Assembly (NCBI RefSeq): GCF_039545795.1
Contig: NZ_CP154260.1
Location: 3,911,001-3,975,000 of the forward strand
DNA: 64,000 nt
DNA from: Chitinophaga niabensis
GTDB lineage: Bacteria > Bacteroidota > Bacteroidia > Chitinophagales > Chitinophagaceae
Direction: 5' to 3'
The notes under the pieces were generated by a model that was given only the letters and a program-made list of their open reading frames with translations, searched no databases and was not told the origin of the DNA. Positions 26,167 through 35,729 of the stretch are shown here, in pieces. Numbering within the stretch: the stretch's first letter is position 1; every line of letters starts with the position of its first letter. A program made the position numbers and the translations under genes.

Positions 26167-27561
26167 CTATTTCTGGGTAGTAGCATACTCTGTATTCCAG
26201 GTAGTGTGCTCATCTTCTCCCTTATACCCGTCCAGCTTTACCACAAAGCTTTTTGCAGGGAAATAAGGTGTGATGTGTATATCCAGGTGTATCCGGTCTT
26301 TCTGCACTTCGTCCCTTTCAAAACGCATGATCTTGAAGCGTTCAATGAGGCGGTCCGGGCCCTGTATACTATCCAGGAAACGAACTATCTGCTGGCGCAG
26401 ATCTGCTTCCGTTTTAGTGTTCCAGTTCTCGAACGCTCTTCTGTTCAGGAAGTCGAATAGTACTTTGGTTACATAGTCGAACACCCTTACCACAGAATAT
26501 GTTTGCAGGCCAATGTTATCTCCGTTGAAAAGTGTTTTGGCAGAGAATGCCATTACTTTGCCATACTCATTTACCATTGGCACCAGGCCAATTCTTTCCA
26601 ATTGAGAGATCTCGCTTTTTTTAAGATCAAAGCGTACGCCATCTGCCTCATTCATAGCACCATGTTTCTTACCAGCTGTTACCTGGCTCATAAGCGTGTA
26701 GTACATTTTACCTGCCAGGGCTGCGGAACCAGGCACATGGAGATCATCTTCCTCTCCGGCTCCCTCTACTTTCCCACGGCCTACCAGCCAGTTACAGGTC
26801 ATGATCACATTGGAACGGAAAGCATCACCACCGGTAAGATTGGCGGCGGTAAAGAGGTCTATGACATCATCAGGCTGATCCAGGTTGAGGAAGTCTGTTA
26901 CCAGCATGGCCTTATTATTATGTGCGATCTTCGCCCATCTTTCTATCACTTTATTAGAACCCAGGTAACCGGGTATCACCAGCAGTGAATAGTTGTCGCG
27001 CAGATCAAGCCGGTCGTAGTTCTGTTTGAATTCTTCTGCCACATGCTCAATGAAACGGGGGTTATCAAGATCTGCCAGCTGATCTAAGGAAGCGTTGAGC
27101 AGGGATACGTTAGTGAGTTTATCACTCTCTGTATTTTTGAAGAAAAGATGCACGGTGCGGTAGGCCTGCTCAAGGTTCCTGGTGGCATCCAAAGCAAGGC
27201 CTATATTCTTTTTCAGGCGGCTATCTGTTTCATCAGCCTTCTGCTGGCATTCTTCTTTCAATTCACTGACAGCGCCATCCTTCTTCAACAGGTCCTGCCA
27301 GATCCGGATCTTTTTCAGGAGTTCTTTTCTTTCGGCAGCTTTGTCCTGATCCGTCAGGAAGATCTTTTTCCGGGCCTTTCGTTCCGGACTTAGATTTTGC
27401 AATCCGTCTAAGATCGCTTCAAGGAAATCGAACCCACCAACTTTTACAAGCTTTTGCAGGTTATCATCGAGAGAAGGCGAACTGGTTTCCGAAGGAGCAC
27501 CATGTTGCAGAACGGGTTCATTCTGCCGGGCATCCTGCATTTTTTCGTTTTGTGCTGACAT
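26167..27561 (-). CDS. tssC: T6SS sheath large subunit TssC
   Basis: This 464-aa protein resembles TssC of Bacteroidota. An acidic, flexible N-terminus (1-45) precedes the sheath core, with LVIPGYLGSNKVIERWAKIA and DAFRSNVIMTCNWLVGRG. Near the C-terminus are FDYVTKVLFDFLNRRAFENW and HLDIHITPYFPAKSFVVKL. With TssB it forms the contractile sheath around the Hcp tube. tssB lies 84 bp upstream on the same strand. Confidence 0.95.
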   Translation of the reverse strand: MSAQNEKMQDARQNEPVLQHGAPSETSSPSLDDNLQKLVKVGGFDFLEAILDGLQNLSPERKARKKIFLTDQDKAAERKELLKKIRIWQDLLKKDGAVSELKEECQQKADETDSRLKKNIGLALDATRNLEQAYRTVHLFFKNTESDKLTNVSLLNASLDQLADLDNPRFIEHVAEEFKQNYDRLDLRDNYSLLVIPGYLGSNKVIERWAKIAHNNKAMLVTDFLNLDQPDDVIDLFTAANLTGGDAFRSNVIMTCNWLVGRGKVEGAGEEDDLHVPGSAALAGKMYYTLMSQVTAGKKHGAMNEADGVRFDLKKSEISQLERIGLVPMVNEYGKVMAFSAKTLFNGDNIGLQTYSVVRVFDYVTKVLFDFLNRRAFENWNTKTEADLRQQIVRFLDSIQGPDRLIERFKIMRFERDEVQKDRIHLDIHITPYFPAKSFVVKLDGYKGEDEHTTWNTEYATTQK

Positions 27562-27645
27562 GAAGTTTAATTTATAGCTATCCAGCAGCGGAACAGCGGG
27601 TATTAATTAGTATATGGTCAATAGAACAATCAATCAAACTATAGA

Positions 27646-28092
27646 TCAGGTATGCTGCTGCAATTCTTTCGCAAGGTTTTCCAACGCTGCCGCAAATGCC
27701 TGGCGGGTTTCAGGGTTCTCCAGGGTTGCTTTCAGCGTTTTATTGGTTTTCAGCTGGCGGATAATGTTCAGGTACATATCATTTTCCACTTTGAGGTTGT
27801 TGAGCGTATCACTCTGCTGCAACAGGCTCTTCACTGAAAAATCTCCCAGATGCCGGAACTCCAGCGTTTCATCTTTATGAGACCCATCCTGATTTTCAAA
27901 ACTCACATCTACCTTAGGTTTAAAATGCCGGAATACATCATCCACGGTTTTAAGACCTTCTGCTATTTCAGGTTTCACGGGTTCCTGATCAGTTAACTGC
28001 TGTACAAATAAAGTTTTGTTATGGGATATGTCAACAAAGGCTTCCGATGTATCCACCTTACGTTCGTTTCCGCCGATTTCATAATTGAACAT
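27646..28092 (-). CDS. tssB: T6SS sheath small subunit TssB
   Basis: This 148-aa protein has the TssB layout: an N-terminal strand region, LKTVDDVFRHFKPKVDVSF, LEFRHLGDFSVKSLLQQS, and a C-terminal helix (LENPETRQAFAAALENLAKEL). The charged middle helix (DMYLNIIRQLKTNKTLKATL) is the expected contact for TssC and the region recognised by ClpV. It lies between tssH and tssC. Confidence 0.92.
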   Translation of the reverse strand: MFNYEIGGNERKVDTSEAFVDISHNKTLFVQQLTDQEPVKPEIAEGLKTVDDVFRHFKPKVDVSFENQDGSHKDETLEFRHLGDFSVKSLLQQSDTLNNLKVENDMYLNIIRQLKTNKTLKATLENPETRQAFAAALENLAKELQQHT

Positions 28093-28178
28093 TTCTGTAC
28101 TTTTTTGAGATGATAGATTAACAACTTGTAAGAGTATTATAAAAATAAGGCTTTTACCTCAAATCCATATTAAATTTT

Positions 28179-30617
28179 TCATGCCGTACTAATGTTCCAG
28201 TCCAACTCTCCGGAATCTTCCCGAAGGCTTACTGTGACCTTCTTTCCCGCATTCAGTTCCCCTGCGATAATATGGCGGGAAATAGGACGGCGCAGCTGAT
28301 TCCGGATAACGCCGGTGATCTGACGCGCACCATACCTGGGCGTAAAACCGCTCAGTGCCAGCATCCTGCGGGCATCCTCTGAAATATCGAGTTCAATATG
28401 CTGGCGTGCAAGTGCTTCCAGCAGGCTTTTCAGCTGTATGTTAAAGATCTTCACCACATTATCTTCCGTGATCGGGCTGAAAGGTACTATCTCAGATAAA
28501 CGGGCAAGGAATTCGGGGCGGAAGTGCCGCGTCATCAACTCCATCAGCTGAGCAGGCTGTGGCATGCTGTTCTGGCTGAACTGCTCCGTGATCCACTCAC
28601 TGCCGATATTGGAGGTGAACAGGATAAGCGCGTTTGAAAAATCACCCTCCTTACCCAGCCGGTCGTGAATGATCCCTTCGTCCATGATCTGCAGGAAGAT
28701 ATCAAACACAGATGGATGTGCCTTTTCTATTTCATCAAACAACAGTACCGCATACGGTTGTTGCCGGATCTTGTTCACAAGTAATCCTCCTTCTTCGTAT
28801 CCAACATAACCCGGAGGTGCTCCATACAGCAGTGCGGCAGAATGTTCTTCCTTGAATTCGCTCATATCAAAACGGATCATCGCCTTTTCATCATTAAACA
28901 GGAATTCTGCGATGGATTTGGCCAGTTCTGTTTTGCCAGTGCCTGTAGGCCCAAGCAGGAAGAAAGATCCAATGGGCTGCCCTTTTTTTCCAAGGCCGCT
29001 GCGTGATTCCAGGATAGCTGCCGAAAGCGCTTTTAATGCATGATCCTGCCCTACCACCCGTTGTTTGAGATGCGCTTCCATGTTCATCAGCTTTTCTTTT
29101 TCGCCTGCCTGTACCTTACCGATGGGAATACCGGTTTTAAAAGAGATCACTGCCGCAGCATCTTGGCGGCCTGCTTCTGTTACTTTCACAGCAGCAAGCA
29201 CCCTGAGCTTTTCCAGCAGATCTTCCAGGTAGGCGCGTTCTACTTCTCCTTCAGGAGGCGTAACATCCAGCCGCCCCAGCAGCACCGGGCTCAGTTGCCG
29301 GCGGAAATTTTCATGTACCCGCTCCATATCATTGCTCTCCTTTACCTGCCGTTCCAATTCTTCTAATTCCCTGCCTGATGTATCATTCATCATTTTAATA
29401 GCGGCCATCGTACGATCCAGCAGATCAAATGCAGCATCCGGCAAGCGCCTGTCTTTCATATACCGCCGTGCGAGACGCACACATTCTTCTATCATTCCTT
29501 CCTGTATCTTCAGCTGATGATGTTCTTCATATAAAGGCAACTGGCATGCCAGCATACTAACAGCTGTAGCATCATCGGGCTCTGCTACCTGCACAATTTC
29601 AAATCTGCGGCTAAACGCTTTTTCCGGTTCTATGAGTTTGCGGTATTCTTCAATAGTTGTGGCACCGATCACCGTAATCTCACCACGGGCCAGTTCGGGC
29701 TTTAGCAGGTTACCTGCTCCGCTGCCGATGGAACCTTTGGGATCCAGCAAACTATGTATCTCATCAATAAAAAGGATCACCTTACCTGCGCGTTTGATAT
29801 CTGCAATAATGCTTTTTAAACGGTCTTCAATTTCACCTTTATAGGAAGCGCCTGCAATGAGGCTGCCTGTATCCAGCTCCATGATGGCAGCGCTTTTGAG
29901 TACCTCCGGCACATTACCGGAAACGATTTGCTGCGCCAGCCCATCCACCAATGCAGTTTTACCTACACCTGCATCCCCGGTAATGATCACATTGGGTTTA
30001 GAACGGCGGCACAAAACCTCCATCACCATCCGCAGCTCCATGTCGCGGCCTATTATAGGATCTCTTCCCCCGCTACGCGCTTCGGCCGTTCTGTCAATGC
30101 AATATTTTGCCAGTGCGCCTGCGGTTTTGTGTTCTTCCATATGCGCTTCCGGGTTGCCGTTTCCATTTACAGGCAGCGATGTATTATTGAGATAAGCATT
30201 GATCAGCTCCCGTTCTTTGACCGGGAAAGATTTCATCTGATCTGCCGGGAATCCGATGTTTGGTTTACTCAATGCAGTAAGTACACAAACTGGCGTGATC
30301 AGGTCTATCCCCATCTTAAGCCGCACATCATCTGCTTCTTCAAACACAGTAGTTATTTCCGGCGTACCGGTAATATCTGCAGAAAGCGCATGTACGTTGG
30401 GGTATTCATCCAGGCGCACCTCTGCCCATTCCTGCAGGTAGCCCGCATCCTGATCAATTGCTTTTAGGAAAGGGCGCAGACCGGTTTCCTTATGCAACAA
30501 CCCTGCAAGCAGATGTGGCGGTCCGTAGCTCGCATGCCTGCGTTCCTTTGCCAGGGACCGGGCAACATGTACCGCATGTTTTACTGATTCACTGAGGTTC
30601 AGGAAATTCATGGTCAT
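28179..30617 (-). CDS. tssH: T6SS sheath-recycling AAA+ ATPase TssH (ClpV)
   Basis: This 812-aa Clp/Hsp100-type unfoldase has a Clp N-domain (1-140). The first AAA module has Walker A GDAGVGKT (214-221) and Walker B ILFIDE (about 281-286), and an M-like linker spans about 410-445. The second module has Walker A GPTGTGKT (556-563), substrate pore loop GYVGYEEG (603-610) and Walker B VLLFDE (624-629). ClpV pulls apart contracted TssB/C sheath. The ATG at 30617 overlaps the tssR stop as ATGA, pointing to translational coupling and supporting this start over the ATG two codons later. Confidence 0.93.
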   Translation of the reverse strand: MTMNFLNLSESVKHAVHVARSLAKERRHASYGPPHLLAGLLHKETGLRPFLKAIDQDAGYLQEWAEVRLDEYPNVHALSADITGTPEITTVFEEADDVRLKMGIDLITPVCVLTALSKPNIGFPADQMKSFPVKERELINAYLNNTSLPVNGNGNPEAHMEEHKTAGALAKYCIDRTAEARSGGRDPIIGRDMELRMVMEVLCRRSKPNVIITGDAGVGKTALVDGLAQQIVSGNVPEVLKSAAIMELDTGSLIAGASYKGEIEDRLKSIIADIKRAGKVILFIDEIHSLLDPKGSIGSGAGNLLKPELARGEITVIGATTIEEYRKLIEPEKAFSRRFEIVQVAEPDDATAVSMLACQLPLYEEHHQLKIQEGMIEECVRLARRYMKDRRLPDAAFDLLDRTMAAIKMMNDTSGRELEELERQVKESNDMERVHENFRRQLSPVLLGRLDVTPPEGEVERAYLEDLLEKLRVLAAVKVTEAGRQDAAAVISFKTGIPIGKVQAGEKEKLMNMEAHLKQRVVGQDHALKALSAAILESRSGLGKKGQPIGSFFLLGPTGTGKTELAKSIAEFLFNDEKAMIRFDMSEFKEEHSAALLYGAPPGYVGYEEGGLLVNKIRQQPYAVLLFDEIEKAHPSVFDIFLQIMDEGIIHDRLGKEGDFSNALILFTSNIGSEWITEQFSQNSMPQPAQLMELMTRHFRPEFLARLSEIVPFSPITEDNVVKIFNIQLKSLLEALARQHIELDISEDARRMLALSGFTPRYGARQITGVIRNQLRRPISRHIIAGELNAGKKVTVSLREDSGELDWNISTA

Positions 30618-33028
30618 TCATTTTCTTTTGCAATGGCAACAGCTGAAGTATCACCACCATATTTCCAGTCGCTTTGAACGATATAGAAATACGGCCGCCC
30701 GTTAGAAATAAAATAATCGCCGGTTTGCAACTGTGTTTTCAATACCTGGTTACATTTCCGCAGGTAAACTACCAATGCTTCAAACTCTTCCTTTTGCATA
30801 CCGCTGCATATATTCTTTACTGTATAACTGTTCAGTGGCCCCATATCTACGGGCATACCTGTGGCCCTTTCCAGGTACACAGGCAGTTTCATGTTCTTTA
30901 TCGTGGCTTTGGACTGATCACCTTTCCATTGTGCGCTGCCATATTTCACATAGCTCTTAAAGAGCATTTTCCGAAAGTTACTGCCATCCTGTTCCAGGTT
31001 ATCACCTGCCAGGCGGGACAGCATATCCGTCAGCTGCAATATTTCATCATGGCTCAGCATAATAGCAAATTGTACAGGGGCTCCTTTATCTGCTATACCC
31101 TCCTTTACATTCACGTCAAAATAATATTTGAAAGCGTTGTGTGGCAAATGTTCCCCAAAATCCCTCGCAACGGAAACACCGGGTTGATTGATACTGTTCA
31201 TTACCGGCTCCGTGATCTTCTCCCGCAGGCGCCCGGAGGTCATGAACACACTATCCAGCGAGGTAATGATCTGCCGGTTGTCTGTATACACTTCATTCAG
31301 AAAGCGGTTCAGTGCTACCATCATTTCACGGTTGGTTTTCACGGCACCTCTGCCGGGGAATACGATAGCGCCGGGGATGAGGCTCCCATCAGGGTAATTG
31401 AGATAATAGGATACGGAATCTGTATAAGCCGTATTGAACTGCTGTGTTACAGCCAGGCCTTCTCCTTTCACCATGCGCAGTTTTTTGCTTTCCGCCTGTT
31501 GCTGCGCTGCTTTTTCCAGCAACTCCCTGGATTCCAGTACAAAATTATTAAAGGAAGGATCAAACTTATTATACACCTGGAATACAAGCAAACGCGCATC
31601 TGTTTCCACCAGTCCCCGTGTGAGCCCGTCTACATTGGCAACGCTGCCTTTGATATTGCCGGTACTGCCTGCAACGATGATGATATTCGTTTGCATGGGG
31701 TACTTTTTCAACACATTGATCGCTTGTTGCAAGCCTTCATAATAGGGTTGGTCAGCTACTATTCCACTACACTGCTGTGTAATAGCAGCCTGTTGATTAA
31801 TAAAGTCCACAATCCGACTGTAATTGCCTGTGGGCTCAAAGGTGTTCATACCTTTGTTCTGGTAGCAACCGTCACTGCCACGATATACAATAGCACCAAA
31901 GCGGTATTCATAGTTTGAAAACGCTTTTTTGCCAAATACATCTGCAAAATTCTGAATGGTGTTGGTGATACCCGGCAGGTAATTCTTCATGCTGCTGCCA
32001 CCGTCTACTACAAACATGATATTCACACGGTTACCGAAACGGCGCAGGCGCAGATAATTATTGTAATCGATGCGTGAACCCCGGATATTGATCACGGTGT
32101 TAGACGATTTGTCAAATACATTATTGGCTACAGACGAACGGAAAGGCTTTGTTTGTACAGCCAGCCCCTTATGCTGCATCACCGGAATAGTGCGGAATAC
32201 AGGATTGCCTGGCTGCAGCAGGGGGTCATATTCAAAGTTTCCGCCGCTTGGCTTTTCAGGTGTGAGCATACTCCTGAAATACCTTGCGGCTGCAGAATCT
32301 TCGTCATAACCGGAAACGCGGCTGGTACCTACGTACAGGCGGCTCCCCCACAGATGCACAGCATCGGCGGATACCCATCCGGCCATAGCTGCGGCCGCGC
32401 TATCTGCCGTCAGCTGGCTGCGATGCCCTACCAGGGCCTTGCGGCCATCTTCTGAGAATTTATAAATGTAAATAAGGTCATGCAGCTTGAGTTTCTCTGC
32501 TGCAGGTGCCTGCAGCTCAGGAGAATTAAAAACAACTACAGAATCATGGCTGAAATAGAATTTAGGGCGGGCAATGGGATCCGCCCCATTGATGATAGTG
32601 ACTGCTTTGATGGGAAACAAAGTACGTTCGTCTGTCAGTGCCTTTTGCCACATCAGTACTTTGTGCCGAGGGATCCATCCATAGCTGATGGCTTTTCGTT
32701 TGTCCTGTACCTTAGTGCCCTTGAGAATAGAGGGATCATATTTTACGAGGCGCAGGTATCCTTCTTTTTCATCACTTACAAAAAAGGGCTGCATGAAATT
32801 CAGCTTTTTAAATATCAGCGAACCTCCCGGAGTGGTGGTGGTATAACTATCTTCACGGTCAGAAAAAACGATCCATGCGGTTGCATCCGTTTTACCGGAA
32901 GGATCTTTTGTCTGAACTGTTGGGTGCCTGAAGTTGGCTGGCATTTTAGCGATCCGCTTGCCTGCATAAAATTGTGCCTTCCCCTGGAAGCAGCACAATA
33001 TCGTTAACAAAATAAGGATTCCTCTCAT
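30614..33028 (-). CDS. tssR: T6SS envelope protein TssR, VWA-like domain
   Basis: This 804-aa protein has a signal peptide (MRGILILLTILCCFQGKAQ), so it acts in the periplasm or at the outer membrane. The centre (about 335-510) resembles a von Willebrand A domain: NIMFVVDGGSSMKNYL, YRFGAIVYRGSDG, NIIIVAGSTGN. The MIDAS-like motif reads D-G-G-S-S, not the standard D-x-S-x-S. It ends with a tail containing YFYIVQSDWKYGG. TssR belongs to the Bacteroidota-specific membrane complex that replaces TssJLM. The gene overlaps tssH and follows tssP by 30 bp. Confidence 0.88.
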   Translation of the reverse strand: MRGILILLTILCCFQGKAQFYAGKRIAKMPANFRHPTVQTKDPSGKTDATAWIVFSDREDSYTTTTPGGSLIFKKLNFMQPFFVSDEKEGYLRLVKYDPSILKGTKVQDKRKAISYGWIPRHKVLMWQKALTDERTLFPIKAVTIINGADPIARPKFYFSHDSVVVFNSPELQAPAAEKLKLHDLIYIYKFSEDGRKALVGHRSQLTADSAAAAMAGWVSADAVHLWGSRLYVGTSRVSGYDEDSAAARYFRSMLTPEKPSGGNFEYDPLLQPGNPVFRTIPVMQHKGLAVQTKPFRSSVANNVFDKSSNTVINIRGSRIDYNNYLRLRRFGNRVNIMFVVDGGSSMKNYLPGITNTIQNFADVFGKKAFSNYEYRFGAIVYRGSDGCYQNKGMNTFEPTGNYSRIVDFINQQAAITQQCSGIVADQPYYEGLQQAINVLKKYPMQTNIIIVAGSTGNIKGSVANVDGLTRGLVETDARLLVFQVYNKFDPSFNNFVLESRELLEKAAQQQAESKKLRMVKGEGLAVTQQFNTAYTDSVSYYLNYPDGSLIPGAIVFPGRGAVKTNREMMVALNRFLNEVYTDNRQIITSLDSVFMTSGRLREKITEPVMNSINQPGVSVARDFGEHLPHNAFKYYFDVNVKEGIADKGAPVQFAIMLSHDEILQLTDMLSRLAGDNLEQDGSNFRKMLFKSYVKYGSAQWKGDQSKATIKNMKLPVYLERATGMPVDMGPLNSYTVKNICSGMQKEEFEALVVYLRKCNQVLKTQLQTGDYFISNGRPYFYIVQSDWKYGGDTSAVAIAKENE

Positions 33029-33058
33029 CGCTACTGTTGTTTAAACAATCGTTAATTT

Positions 33059-33979
33059 TCAGGACCGGCGGTGCTGTTTTACCTGCACCAGGCTTACGCA
33101 TTTAGCGGGTGAAAGCGTCAGGGTCACTTCATCGATCACTACATTCTTGCTGAACGTGAGGCCGATACAATATGAATAAAAATCTGTGTTCTTCTTTCCG
33201 GTTTCATCTGATGCCTGCGCGGTGGTTTTTTCTCCATTGCACAGGTATTTTTTTACGAGATAATAATAATGTGTATTAAAATTTGCCCCATTGGCAATAG
33301 CCTGCAGGCGTACTTTGAAATCGTCCATCAATGCCTGGCCACCGGCACTTGGATCTACCAGGCCAATATCTGTGAGCGGCTCAGTGATATTGAGCACATA
33401 GTATACCGGCACCGGGCTTTTATCAGTGCGCAGGGTAACGGTGTAACGCCCCGGCATGTGATAGGTATAATAAGCATTTCTCCCTTTTGCATCTACCCGG
33501 CCTGTTTCACCAAAGGCCCATTCAAAGATATTGGCATCTCCTTCTGCTTCCAGCCGCAACTGCATGCCGGTAACACCGGCTGTTGGCCCGGAGATCCGTA
33601 TGCTGTCCAATATTATTAAGGGTACTGTATCCTTCACCACTACAGGGAACTGCTGTTGCATATTGCCATCCACCGTGAGCCGCACAAGATAAGTGCCTGC
33701 TTCCCGGAAGCGGTAATACCCGCTCTGCTCTTTCGATTTATTACCATCCCCAAACTCCCAGCTCCATTTGGAAGCGCCAGGGGTATTGTCAGTATAGACC
33801 AGGTTTTCATTGAGGAAGATCTCATTTTTCAGCAGATGCGCATTGATCTGCGTGTTGTTAAAGAAGAGCTTGATCAGCAGGAAAACAATGGCCAGCACTA
33901 GTACAGCCAGTATGATATAAAGATAGATGCGGTTCCTGTTATCCGTACGGATGGCGTTATGCCTGGTAGTTCCTTCCAT
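33059..33979 (-). CDS. tssP: T6SS envelope protein with PKD domains (TssP-like)
   Basis: This 306-aa protein has a short basic N-tail, one membrane helix (about 18-40, IYLYIILAVLVLAIVFLLI) and a periplasmic part. That part holds two PKD-like beta-sandwiches with the WxFG signature (WSWEFGDGNKS at about 72, FEWAFGETG at about 150). The C-terminal part carries two Cys (KYLCNGEK, KCVSLV). Its place between the TssO-like genes and tssR matches TssP. Anchoring in the inner membrane with the PKD domains reaching outward is inferred. Confidence 0.78.
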   Translation of the reverse strand: MEGTTRHNAIRTDNRNRIYLYIILAVLVLAIVFLLIKLFFNNTQINAHLLKNEIFLNENLVYTDNTPGASKWSWEFGDGNKSKEQSGYYRFREAGTYLVRLTVDGNMQQQFPVVVKDTVPLIILDSIRISGPTAGVTGMQLRLEAEGDANIFEWAFGETGRVDAKGRNAYYTYHMPGRYTVTLRTDKSPVPVYYVLNITEPLTDIGLVDPSAGGQALMDDFKVRLQAIANGANFNTHYYYLVKKYLCNGEKTTAQASDETGKKNTDFYSYCIGLTFSKNVVIDEVTLTLSPAKCVSLVQVKQHRRS

Positions 33980-34001
33980 TATAGAAATATATCATCAGAT
34001 T

Positions 34002-34508
34002 TCAGTTAGGTTGATTGCGCCCCCTGTTGAGGATGGCTTCCTGTATTCCACGCTGCGAAAGCTTACATTGGTCCAGGTCTTCTCCCAGCTTACGGATGTT
34101 ACGGTAGTTACCCCGTAATTCCTTTTTATCATAGAACAGGATCTCCAGCAGCTGTGCTTCCTGGTTAAAGGTCTTATATTTCCCGTCATGTGCTTTTTTC
34201 TGGTAGGCGGCCCTCACGCTGGCAATGGCATTCAATATATCCGACTCCAGGAACAATGCAGTTACGGCAGGGTCAAAATCCATGATCCTTTTGTAGGTTG
34301 AATCAACAGTAGGCTTAACTTCATCAACTAACCGGGTGAACTGTTGTTCATCCAGCATTCTTTGTGCCAGTTTTTCCTTCATGGCTCCCGTACGAAGGTC
34401 CCTTGCTCCAAAAAGCAACCAGCACAGCAGTGCTACGGTAACGATGGTTAGGATCAGCAGGAATATGAACTGCTCCTGTCTTTCTTTAATACTCAAATGG
34501 GCCATCAC
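34002..34508 (-). CDS. tssO: T6SS single-pass membrane protein, TssO-like
   Basis: This 168-aa protein has a short cytosolic N-terminus, one membrane helix (about 13-33, FIFLLILTIVTVALLCWLLF) and a helical, probably coiled-coil periplasmic region. A C-terminal LDQC motif (about 148) is present. It matches TssO in size and topology. It resembles the gene directly upstream in layout and in the C-terminal LDxC, so the two look like diverged duplicates. The spacing (15 bp to the upstream gene, 22 bp to tssP) suggests one operon. Confidence 0.72.
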   Translation of the reverse strand: MMAHLSIKERQEQFIFLLILTIVTVALLCWLLFGARDLRTGAMKEKLAQRMLDEQQFTRLVDEVKPTVDSTYKRIMDFDPAVTALFLESDILNAIASVRAAYQKKAHDGKYKTFNQEAQLLEILFYDKKELRGNYRNIRKLGEDLDQCKLSQRGIQEAILNRGRNQPN

Positions 34509-34523
34509 AAGCTGGGTTTACGA

Positions 34524-35039
34524 TCAAAAACGATTGAGGTTCCTTACTGCATTCCTGGTTGCCTTGCTGCATGCATCCAGCTGCTCGCGGAGGCTTTCGG
34601 AACTAAAACGGGTTTGGGAAAGGGAGTCTTTCAAACTCGCCAGCACTATTACATGCCGCGTCATTCTACGGTACAGGTCATTGGCAGGTATTGCATCTTC
34701 CCCTTCTTCCTCTTCCAAAAGACCACGCACTTTATTATTCTCCGATTGCACACCGTTGATCAGGAGTGCCTGGTTACTCAGCTCCTGCGCATCGGCATTT
34801 ACATACTGGCTCAGTGCACGAAGCTTTAAGAGGATCTGATCAAAACGGCTTACCAGCTCTTCCCGCTGATAGGTAAGCTCATCATAGCGGCGCGACTGTT
34901 CAGCAAGCAGTTTCAGCTCCTGCCGGTTAGTCACAAAAAAACAGGCTATGCAGGCCACTACAAATAAGATCAATGCAACGAAGTGAGTGATGAAGTTAAA
35001 ATACCCTTTATTCAGTTCATGCTGATTGATCGGCTTCAT
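34524..35039 (-). CDS. T6SS single-pass membrane protein, TssO- or TssQ-like
   Basis: This 171-aa protein has an N-terminal tail (MKPINQHELNKGYFN), one membrane helix (about 16-38) and a long, strongly helical periplasmic region. It ends in LDACSKATRNAVRNL, echoing the LDQC of its neighbour. Gene order in the family (N-Q-O-P-R) would place TssQ here, whereas topology favours a second TssO. I leave the name open. It is the first gene of its operon, divergent from tssE. Confidence 0.7.
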   Translation of the reverse strand: MKPINQHELNKGYFNFITHFVALILFVVACIACFFVTNRQELKLLAEQSRRYDELTYQREELVSRFDQILLKLRALSQYVNADAQELSNQALLINGVQSENNKVRGLLEEEEGEDAIPANDLYRRMTRHVIVLASLKDSLSQTRFSSESLREQLDACSKATRNAVRNLNRF

Positions 35040-35287
35040 ACGGAATCCATGGTTTCAGGCTTAAAACAGATACGGTCACAATAGGGCAACCGGGTTATAC
35101 TTACAACAATTATGTATTATTAAAACGTCTCTATTATATGGTTACCGGGGATCTTCTCTTTTGGGTCTTTACACTCCTTATCGGGTAACATACATCCCCT
35201 GGCCCGAATATACAAACAAATATTATGCTGGAAAATGAAATTATCGCGAATTTCTTTAGATTTGAATACAACCTAATTGTTAACCGG

Positions 35288-35725
35288 ATGAGTACCACAT
35301 TCTATAAAAAACCTTTTGACTTCAGGCGCTTATTTTCCAATCAGCCACTGGAAACCTGCGATGCAGGTATCTCTATCAGCCAGCATATAGAATTGATCAT
35401 TTTTTCGAGATTCGGGGAACACCGCTTCAATCCTGCATTTGGTTGTGAGGTATGGGAACTGGATTTTGAGCTCATCGTGAATGAATCCATGTGGGAGGAC
35501 AAAATGAGCCAGTCTATTAAGCGCTCCGTACGCGCGCAGGAAAAGCGTTTGTATAATGTAGATGCCTTCATCCGCATAGAAGATGTAGAAAAGGTTTTTC
35601 CCCTTCGCCGTATGACGGAGATAAAGAAAAAGGTGGAGGTCACCGTAACCGGTAAACTTAACGCCACCGGAGAAAATTATACATTTGTAACCGCTTTGTT
35701 CCTGAGTCCTTTATCATCAGAATGA
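35288..35725 (+). CDS. tssE: T6SS baseplate wedge protein TssE (gp25-like)
   Basis: The protein has 145 aa from the ATG at 35288 (MSTTFYKKPFDF); an in-frame upstream ATG adds 21 residues that do not look conserved. It has the gp25/lysozyme-like wedge fold seen in GPW/gp25 proteins: ISQHIELIIFSRFGEHRFNP (read in two parts, ISQHIELII and SRFGEHRFNP), EVWELDFE, and the late IEDVEKVFPLRR. TssE joins TssF/TssG in the baseplate and starts sheath assembly. tssF begins 4 bp after its stop. Confidence 0.9.
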   Translation: MSTTFYKKPFDFRRLFSNQPLETCDAGISISQHIELIIFSRFGEHRFNPAFGCEVWELDFELIVNESMWEDKMSQSIKRSVRAQEKRLYNVDAFIRIEDVEKVFPLRRMTEIKKKVEVTVTGKLNATGENYTFVTALFLSPLSSE

Positions 35726-35729
35726 TCAT

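Noticed and set aside
30674..31918. Long (414-codon) open frame antisense to tssR
   Set aside because: tssR has clear family features on the other strand; the antisense frame is rich in His/Cys/Tyr runs typical of a shadow and has no domain. The same applies to long antisense frames over ligD (43562-44500) and the first susD (7456-8262).
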